From Oscillospiraceae bacterium (GTDB taxonomy: Bacteria; Bacillota; Clostridia; Oscillospirales; Ruminococcaceae), in the NCBI GenBank assembly GCA_029240015.1, contig JARBTU010000127.1, forward strand, positions 1 through 5,631: 5,631 nucleotides of DNA, given 5' to 3'. The notes below the pieces were generated by a model. It worked only from the letters and a program-made list of their open reading frames with translations. It searched no databases and had not been told where the DNA came from. The position numbers and the translations under genes are program-made. Positions within the stretch are counted from its first letter, which is position 1, and every line of letters begins with the position of its first letter. Positions 1-5,631 of the stretch are shown piece by piece.

Positions 1-35
1 AATAAATATAAGAAAGCATGAGGTGAAGCTAAATA

Positions 36-674
36 ATGGGACTTATTTATGAAACTGATCCGGCAAAAGCCCAAGCCCTTCAGTCGGACGTATTACTTCA
101 GAGTCTTGCAACCAATCCTTATTTTGCAGCAAGCAGTATTCCGACAAAAAATGCAAAATTGGCGACAACGAAGCAGGACATTATTAGGGCGATTAATGAA
201 ATCGTTTCCAACTTCTCTGCTCTTAAGATTGCAACCGACACAAATGTCAATAAAGTGCTTCAAGCGCTTGGTGATTTTACGGCGGATACAACTCTGTTGG
301 ACAAACTCAAAGCAATTGATGGAAATTTGATCGAGGCACTGGCGAAAGTAAATACAACTGCTCAGAATGCAAGTGCTTCCGCTGACTCAGCAGCAAGCCG
401 AATAGAAATCGTTAGGCAGCAAATCGAAGAGGCTGGAGCCACTTTCGAAGATGAACAAGAACTTACAGAAGATACAAACGTAGTCAAATTGCAATACACT
501 CCTGTGGATGCAAGCAAAATTGATTTATATATCAATGGCGTAAAATATGGAAAAAAATTCTTTACATACGACGCAGATACGAACTCTATAACTTGGATTA
601 ATATTGGCAAGTATATTGGTTTTGATCTCGAAGCTACTGATATCATCACGGCGATTTATAGTCGTCGTGCGTAG
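36..674 (+). CDS. Putative phage tail fibre-associated protein with beta-rich C-terminal domain
   Basis: This is a 212-residue protein that I do not recognise as a named family. Residues 1-135 are predicted mostly helical and rich in Ala, Asn, Thr and Lys. They include a likely short coiled coil at about 85-135 (LKAIDGNLIEALAKV, then an Ala/Ser-rich stretch ending in IRQQIEEA-like heptads). Residues ~144-209 look like a compact beta domain with the pattern VVKLQYTP, YINGVKY, NSITW and IITAIYSR. That domain matches residues ~368-440 of the gene at 3131-4669, so the two products probably belong to one structure. No signal peptide or membrane segment is seen. The ATG at 36 is chosen because GAGGTGA (20-26) lies about 10 bases upstream. 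The stop is 18 bases before the next gene, which suggests cotranscription. A small tail-tip, connector or short-fibre subunit is an inference from context; the reading frame itself is secure. Confidence 0.85.
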   Translation: MGLIYETDPAKAQALQSDVLLQSLATNPYFAASSIPTKNAKLATTKQDIIRAINEIVSNFSALKIATDTNVNKVLQALGDFTADTTLLDKLKAIDGNLIEALAKVNTTAQNASASADSAASRIEIVRQQIEEAGATFEDEQELTEDTNVVKLQYTPVDASKIDLYINGVKYGKKFFTYDADTNSITWINIGKYIGFDLEATDIITAIYSRRA

Positions 675-692
675 AAAGGAAGGATAGAAAAA

Positions 693-3032
693 ATGACGAT
701 TAAAGCAAAACAAATTTCTGGATTAATTGAAGGACTCTGCGTGCTTGCAGAGCTCCATAAAGTAGATGTTAAAATGACATCTTGGAACGGATCATTAGAT
801 GGTAATGAATATAAAACATGGGCAACAGAGGCAGATCAGCTAGCTATATTCAAGAGAAAAGTTTTTCTTGACTGTGCATCGGCGTTTGCTAACTGGACAA
901 CTCTTAAAACAATTCCCGGATTAAATAAAATTTTGGGAACAACCGTAGCAAGTATGTTTACGGGATGTACATCACTAAAAGAGATTGATGATATTCAGGC
1001 ACCGTATGCAATAGATGCCAATGGCTTTGCTTCTGGATGTACCTCTTTGGAAAGAGTAAGTAATCTTGATCTTAGTTCAGCAACTAATGTATCAAAGTTA
1101 TTTTATGGAGCGACCAAGTTAAAGGATATCTCAGGAATGAAACTTAGTAAAATTCTTAATGGCTCTTCTATGTTTGAAGGATGTACTTCTTTGGAAGAAG
1201 TAAGTAATCTTGATCTTAGCTCAGTAAGTGATGTATCAAAGCTCTTTTATGGAGCGACTAAGTTAAAAGATATCTCGGGAATGCAGTTTGGTAAAATTCT
1301 TAATGCTGTTTCTATGTTTGAAGGGTGTACTTCACTTCCGGCTGATATTGGTATTGTTTTTGATATTTCGTCTGTTACGGATTTAGCAAATATTAAAAAT
1401 ATGTTCCAAGCATCTGGAGTAAGAACGGCAAGAATTCGCTGCGCAAAGGCAAATGCCATTAGAAATACAATCGCAATCAAAGATTTCTCTTTGGATGGTA
1501 GTATAACAAAGATTATTCTTCTTGATGAAAATGATATTGAAGAAATTATTGATGTAAGTACAAGAATGAAAGAACTTGATATGTCAAGTTGGGTAATTAC
1601 TAAAAAATGTATGTTTGAAAATACAGACTATACAAAATTGAAGACAGCAGATGAATTGGCCCCATTGGCTACGTATGCTTTTTCTAACATGAAGGATGCT
1701 TTCTATGGTGGAAATGGAGTAGATGCTGGATTTATTTCCTTGCCTCCCAAATTCTACACTAGCAAATGCCAAGATTTCTCCCGCGCTTTTGCTGGCAATA
1801 AACAGTTAACCAAGCTTCCTGAAATGGATACTTCAAACGGCGTAAACATGGCAAGCATGATGGAAGATTGTTCAGGGCTTACTATAGCTCCTGAGTATGA
1901 TACTTCTAATGCAACAAATATGAGCAAAATGTATAAAGGAACGCCTTTATTGACTGTAATATCGAAGCTTGATACAAGTAAAGCAATGGATGTTACACAA
2001 TTATTTGCAGGTGATACAGCGCTTACCTCTGTTACGATTTTAAACCTTGCTTCAGCTCAATCTATGCAGGGGATGTTTATGGGGTGCGCAGCATTAACTA
2101 GCGTCAACGATTTGGCACCTATAGGAACAAATGTAAATGGCTTTGATATGAGCGACTTGTTTAATGGATGCGCTAAATTAGCTGCCGTTCCCAAAATTGA
2201 ATTTGGCAAAGCAAACAACATCATGAGAACATTCAAAGGGTGCACTTCATTGCCGGCTGATTTTCCTTATGTTGTTGACATCACTGGAATTACGGATCCA
2301 AACAATGTCATTGACTTCTTGGAGGGATCTTCTGTTAAGACAGTTACAATTAAATGTACGAATGACAGTGTAAAGGCCGTATTGGCTAAAAACGTAATTG
2401 GTTCTCAACTGACTAAAATCACGATTGTTGACGAAAATGATAAAGTTGTTGAAACGAGAGATGCTTCCTTTGTATGTATTCCGCTGGCAACTTCCGTTCA
2501 ATGGACAACTCCTGGCACTTATGATTATGTTATTCCTGCTGGCGTAACAGCAATGAAACTTGGGGCACTTTCTTCGCATACGATTAATCTCCGAGGAAAT
2601 ATCTCCGATTTCAGTACGAGCCTTATTATAAGTTCAAGCTGTCAACTTTCCAGCTTTGGTGACTTGCTTGTCTCTCCTATTAATAGCAAGATTGCGGAAG
2701 CAAGACAAGGCTATTCCGCGCCGTTTGACATTACTGGCTACAGTTGTAACTTTGATGCTGTTGTTGGAACCGGTAATTATGACCAGGGTGCTACTTGCCC
2801 AGTTACTTGCGGTAATAACCACTTCGCTGGTTACGCTAGAGCAACAGGGAGCAGTTATGCTCAAAAAATTGTGCCTGTTACTCCAGGAGATAAAGTTAAA
2901 ATCACGGTGTCCAAAAGCTCTATCACAATTGGCTGGTACATCCAAAATGCACCTGTCATTGGAACAACGAATGGCTTCGTAATCATGGAGTATGGTCCAG
3001 ATATCAAAGTCGAAGATGTTCCAACAGTTTAA
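693..3032 (+). CDS. BspA/DUF285-type leucine-rich-repeat protein, putative phage receptor-binding protein
   Basis: This 779-residue protein is dominated by 24-residue repeats of the type xMFxGCTSLxxVxxLDxSxxxxMS, the pattern of the bacterial surface protein 26-residue repeat / DUF285 (BspA-like) family. Block A covers about residues 84-219 and block B about 364-524. Each block runs into a related closing module (211-285 and 516-585, both starting GCTSLPAD and ending near DEND). Degenerate repeat-like sequence (292-363) joins them. Residues ~601-779 resemble the C-terminal domain of many phage fibres: TTPGTYDYVIPAGVTAMKL, later VPVTPGDKVKITV and GFVIMEY. The usual long glycine runs are missing. 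The N-terminus (MTIKAKQISGLIEG) has no signal peptide, unlike secreted BspA proteins, which favours a virion protein. The start has AAGGAAGGA (676-684) just upstream. A role in binding a host surface ligand is inferred. A non-phage LRR protein is the alternative. Confidence 0.9.
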   Translation: MTIKAKQISGLIEGLCVLAELHKVDVKMTSWNGSLDGNEYKTWATEADQLAIFKRKVFLDCASAFANWTTLKTIPGLNKILGTTVASMFTGCTSLKEIDDIQAPYAIDANGFASGCTSLERVSNLDLSSATNVSKLFYGATKLKDISGMKLSKILNGSSMFEGCTSLEEVSNLDLSSVSDVSKLFYGATKLKDISGMQFGKILNAVSMFEGCTSLPADIGIVFDISSVTDLANIKNMFQASGVRTARIRCAKANAIRNTIAIKDFSLDGSITKIILLDENDIEEIIDVSTRMKELDMSSWVITKKCMFENTDYTKLKTADELAPLATYAFSNMKDAFYGGNGVDAGFISLPPKFYTSKCQDFSRAFAGNKQLTKLPEMDTSNGVNMASMMEDCSGLTIAPEYDTSNATNMSKMYKGTPLLTVISKLDTSKAMDVTQLFAGDTALTSVTILNLASAQSMQGMFMGCAALTSVNDLAPIGTNVNGFDMSDLFNGCAKLAAVPKIEFGKANNIMRTFKGCTSLPADFPYVVDITGITDPNNVIDFLEGSSVKTVTIKCTNDSVKAVLAKNVIGSQLTKITIVDENDKVVETRDASFVCIPLATSVQWTTPGTYDYVIPAGVTAMKLGALSSHTINLRGNISDFSTSLIISSSCQLSSFGDLLVSPINSKIAEARQGYSAPFDITGYSCNFDAVVGTGNYDQGATCPVTCGNNHFAGYARATGSSYAQKIVPVTPGDKVKITVSKSSITIGWYIQNAPVIGTTNGFVIMEYGPDIKVEDVPTV
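1035..1322 (+). repeat. Tandem direct repeat, two 144-base copies (48 residues each) inside the LRR gene
   Basis: Copy 1 is 1035-1178 and copy 2 is 1179-1322. Each encodes two consecutive 24-residue LRR units beginning GCTSLE and ending SMFE. By hand count they agree at about 124 of 144 bases and 39 of 48 residues, with no gaps. A third copy starts at 1323 (GCTSL) but diverges at once into the closing module. The shared segments include SNLDLSS and SKLFYGATKLKDISGM. This similarity is far above that between other LRR units in the protein, so this pair is the youngest duplication. Confidence 0.9.
1323..1547 (+). repeat. Closing module A of the LRR protein (diverged copy of 2238-2450)
   Basis: This stretch encodes residues ~211-285. 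It aligns without gaps over its first 40 residues to residues 516-555 of the same protein, with about 19 identities by hand. Shared landmarks are GCTSLPAD, VxDI, TD, a later SxVxT, IxC, then TKI and DEND. It probably caps the first LRR solenoid block. The DNA copies are clearly diverged, so the duplication is old. Confidence 0.75.
2238..2450 (+). repeat. Closing module B of the LRR protein (diverged copy of 1323-1547)
   Basis: This stretch encodes residues ~516-586. It begins GCTSLPADFPYVVDI and ends LTKITIVDEND. It matches module A and occupies the same place at the end of the second LRR block. The LRR-block-plus-cap unit therefore occurs twice in the protein. The cysteine before the last third (C250 in A, C555 in B) is conserved between the two copies. 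Confidence 0.75.
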
Positions 3033-3057
3033 AAAATAAAATTCTAAAAGAGAATGA

Positions 3058-3097
3058 GCATGTCTATGAGAGCTTAGTATAGCATTCATAGACATGC
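3058..3097. repeat. Perfect 12-bp inverted repeat (hairpin) between genes 2 and 3
   Basis: GCATGTCTATGA at 3058-3069 is exactly complementary to TCATAGACATGC at 3086-3097. A 16-base loop separates them, and within it GCT (3072-3074) and AGC (3081-3083) could pair further. No T-run follows on the + strand (AAAATTTCAAAAC), so it is not a typical rho-independent terminator in the gene direction. On the - strand the bases after the stem are only moderately T-rich. It lies 25 bases after the stop of the LRR gene and 33 before the ATG at 3131. It could be an mRNA-processing or stabilising hairpin, a weak terminator, or a protein-binding or recombination site. The structure is certain but its role is not. 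Confidence 0.85.
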
Positions 3098-3130
3098 AAA
3101 ATTTCAAAACATTATAAAGGAGATTTTTTT

Positions 3131-4669
3131 ATGACAAATTACTTTAAACCAAACCTTGTTCAGATCGATGGTGGTCTGAAATTACGTACTGACTTAGACG
3201 CGCTCTTAAACGCTTATGACGCGGCAAAAGTTCTGACGACGATAAAAAAAGATGGCGATACTGGCAACTACAATGTCGATGAATTACTTACAACATTAAA
3301 AACTTCGTTAGACCAGATCAGTGGTGGTTCCGGTACATCCTTGACTTCGTTGAAAGAAGCAATTGATGCTCTTGATGCAAAAGTTGTAAAAGATGTTGTT
3401 CGGTTTCAACTGACGGCTGCATATGCAAATAATGCATATACTGTAACTCTTCCGGCAAACATTGACACTCTTGTTCCGGGAATTGATTTTGCAGCAAAAC
3501 TTCCAGTGTTCAATCTTGATAACACTTCTGTTTTTGATGCAACTGGTGCCCAGCTAACTTTTGACTTTGCGACGAAAGCCTTCTCTGGTCTTCCGTCCGG
3601 ATTAGATGAAGTAGCGTCGAAGAATGCTGCTGATGGCAAGCTGATTTACAAACCATTGGCAGTAGACTTTGATTTCAAAGTTTTCCCGACTGGTAAATTC
3701 ACACTTCAGACACTTCCGGGAGACTACCTGCTTGACAATAACGAACTTCAACTGATTGCTTACGATCAGGCTATCAATAAGCTGATCGTAAAATTGGCTC
3801 AGGACGAAGACTTAATCGATGCCGTTAAGGCTCAAATCGGCGCTACGGCTATTAAAGATCAGATTGATGCAGCAATGGCTGAACTCACCAAAACTATTGC
3901 CGATAACAAAACTGTAACCGATAAAGCCATTGCTGATGCTGAAACTGCTACGGTCGCTGCTCTCGCTGTCAAGATAAACAAAGCAGATATTGTCAGTACA
4001 GTTGGTGACACTCCGTCTGCTAATAAAGTTGCTTCTGAAAAAGCCTTAGCTGATGCGATTGCAGCAATAAAAACTGCAGCTGCAGATGACTCCACGGATC
4101 AAATCAATAAAGCGATTGCTGATGCTCGGAAAATGATCGAAGATAATGTGCAGGCAAAAACAGATGCCATTGCGACTTCTGTAAACACTGCAATAACGGC
4201 TCTTACTTCGCGTACGAAAGTGTTCGAAATAAAGGATGCTACTCAGGTTGTTGAATTTGTCTTGGACGAAGTTCCAAATGCTACAAAAGTAACTTTGAAT
4301 ATCAACAGCTTTGTTTATGAAGAAGAAGACGGCGCTTTCACAGTAGATCGTGATAATAAGAAAATCACTTGGGTGGCTACTGCTGCAAATGGTGGTTTCG
4401 ACATTATGAATACACTTACTGACAAAGTAATTGTAAGATACTTCACCGGTGTCGCAACGGTAAATCAAGTGCTCAACAAAGTTCTTAGCGGCACGATTGT
4501 TCCTACAACTGGCACATACAACGTAGGTGATCGTATCTACAAGACGAATCCGGTAGTCGGTGAAAACGAAGGTTGGATCTGCACAGTAGCTGGTACTCCG
4601 GGAGCTTGGGTTGAATTTGGTATCATCGATATCAAGTCTGCAATTTCTGTTGAGGATGTCACTGCATAA
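3131..4669 (+). CDS. Putative phage tail fibre protein with long coiled coil and C-terminal GW.C..AGTPG module
   Basis: This is a 512-residue modular protein with no signal peptide or membrane segment. Residues 1-90 are helical, with a flexible SGGSG at 64-68. Residues ~91-200 are beta-rich and unrecognised. Residues ~205-361 form a long Ala/Asp/Lys-rich helical coiled coil. It contains KADIVSTVGDTPSANKVASE, which resembles the 'P-S-x-x-K-V-x-S-x-K-A' stretch often found in trimeric phage fibres. Residues ~368-440 match the C-terminal beta domain of the gene at 36-674. Residues ~450-498 (GTYNVGDRIYKTNP, GWICTVAGTPGAWVEFG) match a small module I recall at the ends of fibre proteins and beta-helix enzymes. 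The start is fixed by AAAGGAGA (3116-3123) at good spacing from the ATG. The coding sequence is followed by a strong terminator, so it probably ends the transcript. A trimeric host-recognition fibre is inferred; no catalytic motif was seen. Confidence 0.87.
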   Translation: MTNYFKPNLVQIDGGLKLRTDLDALLNAYDAAKVLTTIKKDGDTGNYNVDELLTTLKTSLDQISGGSGTSLTSLKEAIDALDAKVVKDVVRFQLTAAYANNAYTVTLPANIDTLVPGIDFAAKLPVFNLDNTSVFDATGAQLTFDFATKAFSGLPSGLDEVASKNAADGKLIYKPLAVDFDFKVFPTGKFTLQTLPGDYLLDNNELQLIAYDQAINKLIVKLAQDEDLIDAVKAQIGATAIKDQIDAAMAELTKTIADNKTVTDKAIADAETATVAALAVKINKADIVSTVGDTPSANKVASEKALADAIAAIKTAAADDSTDQINKAIADARKMIEDNVQAKTDAIATSVNTAITALTSRTKVFEIKDATQVVEFVLDEVPNATKVTLNINSFVYEEEDGAFTVDRDNKKITWVATAANGGFDIMNTLTDKVIVRYFTGVATVNQVLNKVLSGTIVPTTGTYNVGDRIYKTNPVVGENEGWICTVAGTPGAWVEFGIIDIKSAISVEDVTA

Positions 4670-4745
4670 TGATCTGAAAAATGAAGTGAACCCTTAAAAA
4701 CGAATAATGATAAATGATTGAAAGTAAAAATCATGATACAACACT

Positions 4746-4793
4746 AAAAGGCGTCTATCTCAATTTTAGAGTTAGACGCTTTTTAAAATTTTT
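4746..4793 (+). terminator. Rho-independent terminator after the fibre gene
   Basis: AAAAGGCGTCTA (4746-4757) pairs with TAGACGCTTTTT (4773-4784) over 12 positions with one G-U wobble. A short inner CTC/GAG stem is closed by an A/T-rich loop. A T-run overlaps the stem base and a second T-run follows (to 4793). The complementary strand also ends in a T-run, so it may work in both directions. It closes the unit ending at 4669 and separates it from the gene at 4931. Confidence 0.9.
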
Positions 4794-4930
4794 GTAGATT
4801 TTGAGTTTAAAAATTGCAATTACAAGAATGTATATAGATGCAAACCGATATACAGGAAAAACGCAATTATAAATAAAAGTTCCTTAGCTATATTGGATTC
4901 ATAAAAATAATAAATTTGGAGGTAATAATT
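4794..4930 (+). promoter_or_regulatory. Leader of the LamG gene; possible promoter, operator-like inverted repeat and RBS
   Basis: No gene is seen between 4670 and 4930. Because a terminator precedes it, the gene at 4931 needs its own promoter, which should lie here. TATAAA (4868-4873) and TATATT (4889-4894) are reasonable -10 candidates, but neither has a convincing -35 at 16-18 bases. TGTATAT (4829-4835) and ATATACA (4848-4854) form a perfect 7-bp inverted repeat with a 12-base spacer, a possible operator or weak hairpin. GCAATTACAA (4816-4825) recurs as GCAATTATAA (4863-4872). GGAGGT (4918-4923) is a near-ideal Shine-Dalgarno site 7 bases before the ATG. Only that site is firm; the promoter is inferred. 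Confidence 0.4.
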
Positions 4931-5631
4931 ATGTATGAAGTAGATGAATACACAGTATCTTTATTGCATTTTGATAATGGTATTAAAGATGAAACAGGAA
5001 AGATATGGACGGCTAATGGTGGCGCGACAGCTAGTACTGCAGATAATAATTTTGGTAAAAGTGCATTGTATCTAAAGGGGAAACAATATTTATCATCATC
5101 TAATAAGGGGGATTTCAGCTTTGGTACGGGAGATTTTACTGTAGAGTGTTGGGTAAAGAGAGAGGCGTATTCTAATATCCATCAAAATTTGTGTTCTACA
5201 ACATCAGATAATGCGGCAACCGGAAATCCTGTAGGTTATGGATTTTATTTTGGGTTAGGGAAGGATTTTAAAGGAGGATTTGGTTTTTATAATAATAATT
5301 CTATTAATAGTAGTGTTGGTGTATCTGGAACAACAGTAATACCAGTAGGAGAGTGGATACATATAGCAGGAGTTCGTCATAATAATACTCTTTATCTTTT
5401 TAAAAATGGTATATTAGAAAATACTGCTGATTGTACTGGATTTAGTGTAAATCCTAATTCTGCAACACTAGTTAATATCGGAGCATATGCTAATGATGCA
5501 TGGGGAAACGCATATAGAGGTTATATAGATGAATTGCGAATATCAAATATAGCTCGTTGGACAGCTGAGTTTGGTATTGAAGCACCTACAAATTTAACAG
5601 CTACCGCAGGCGATTCACAAGTAACATTATC
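4931..5631 (+). CDS. LamG (concanavalin-like) domain protein with FN3 start, putative tail fibre/adhesin; 3' end cut by the window
   Basis: The frame opens at ATG 4931 behind GGAGGT and stays open to the last base, giving about 233 residues of a longer protein. Residues ~9-214 form a LamG-type jelly-roll domain of the Laminin_G_3 / concanavalin-like lectin superfamily. Visible hallmarks are SLLHFDN and KDETGK at the start, FGKSALYL, FGTGDFTVECWVK, GEWIHIAGVRH, LYLFKNG and YIDELRISNIARW. The last visible residues, APTNLTATAGDSQVTL, are the first strands of a fibronectin type III domain. The LamG-plus-FN3 arrangement is common in tail fibres and surface adhesins of Gram-positive bacteria and their phages, and usually binds glycans or other surface ligands. 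There is no signal peptide, which favours a virion protein. Codon use differs from gene 3: Ile is ATA in 8 of 13 cases here against about 5 of 37 there. The partner domains beyond the window are unknown. Confidence 0.88.
   Translation, partial: MYEVDEYTVSLLHFDNGIKDETGKIWTANGGATASTADNNFGKSALYLKGKQYLSSSNKGDFSFGTGDFTVECWVKREAYSNIHQNLCSTTSDNAATGNPVGYGFYFGLGKDFKGGFGFYNNNSINSSVGVSGTTVIPVGEWIHIAGVRHNNTLYLFKNGILENTADCTGFSVNPNSATLVNIGAYANDAWGNAYRGYIDELRISNIARWTAEFGIEAPTNLTATAGDSQVTL

Noticed and set aside
1..35. Possible C-terminal end of an upstream gene (for example a stop TGA at 19-21)
   Set aside because: Only six or seven codons are visible and two other frames also stop here, so no frame can be chosen. 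An upstream gene is likely but cannot be supported.
49..330. 93-residue open frame on the + strand inside gene 1
   Set aside because: It overlaps gene 1 in another frame, has an Arg/Lys/Gln-biased translation and no upstream ribosome site.
2634..3107. 157-residue open frame on the - strand under the end of the LRR gene
   Set aside because: It lies opposite a well-supported coding region, its translation has no domain-like pattern, and no ribosome site was seen.
2493..3130. Variable region of a diversity-generating retroelement
   Set aside because: No reverse transcriptase, template repeat or second copy of the gene end is in the window, and the C-terminus does not look like a C-type lectin fold.
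3033..3130. Invertible-segment site for fibre switching
   Set aside because: The two arms of the inverted repeat are only 16 bases apart, so they flank no gene. No invertase and no second copy of the arms was found.
4046..4468. 140-residue open frame on the - strand under gene 3
   Set aside because: It is antisense to the coiled-coil and beta-domain coding region, with a Cys/Ser/Ile-rich composition typical of a shadow frame.
4714..4734. Small hairpin ATGATT/AATCAT after gene 3
   Set aside because: It is only six A/T-rich pairs in AT-rich DNA and lies just before a much stronger terminator, so it is probably chance.

Overview
The window looks like part of the tail-fibre or receptor-binding region of a tailed phage, a prophage or a phage-derived tail particle from a low-GC, Gram-positive-type bacterium (Bacillota-like). 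The reasons are AT-rich DNA, strong purine-rich Shine-Dalgarno sites before all four genes, and four same-strand genes whose proteins have no signal peptide, lipobox, membrane segment or cell-wall anchor but carry coiled coils, beta-rich modules and carbohydrate-binding-type domains. No capsid, portal, tape-measure, lysis or integrase gene is present, so the phage assignment is an inference from domain content. The exact host cannot be told.

Layout, all on the + strand. (1) 36-674: a small protein with a helical N-terminus and a beta-rich C-terminal domain. (2) 693-3032: a 779-residue protein built from 24-residue BspA/DUF285-type leucine-rich repeats in two blocks. Each block ends in the same ~75-residue closing module, and a fibre-tip-like domain follows. 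(3) 3131-4669: a 512-residue fibre-like protein with a long alanine-rich coiled coil, a beta domain homologous to the end of gene 1, and a small GW.C..AGTPG module. (4) 4931 to the window end: the first ~233 residues of a protein with a LamG (concanavalin-like) domain followed by the start of a fibronectin type III domain. Genes 1 and 2 are 18 bases apart and probably share a transcript. A perfect 12-bp inverted repeat lies between genes 2 and 3. A strong intrinsic terminator follows gene 3, so gene 4 starts a separate unit and also has visibly different codon use.

Together the genes look like a set of host-recognition parts: a possible short connector (gene 1), a repeat-built binding protein (gene 2), a trimeric-type fibre (gene 3) and a lectin-like fibre or adhesin (gene 4). 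The most noteworthy signals are the nested duplications in gene 2 (48-residue tandem copies inside a larger repeated block-plus-cap architecture), the domain shared by genes 1 and 3, the T-tract-less perfect hairpin between genes 2 and 3, and the compositional break at the terminator. No retroelement, invertase, CRISPR, tRNA or transposase was seen.
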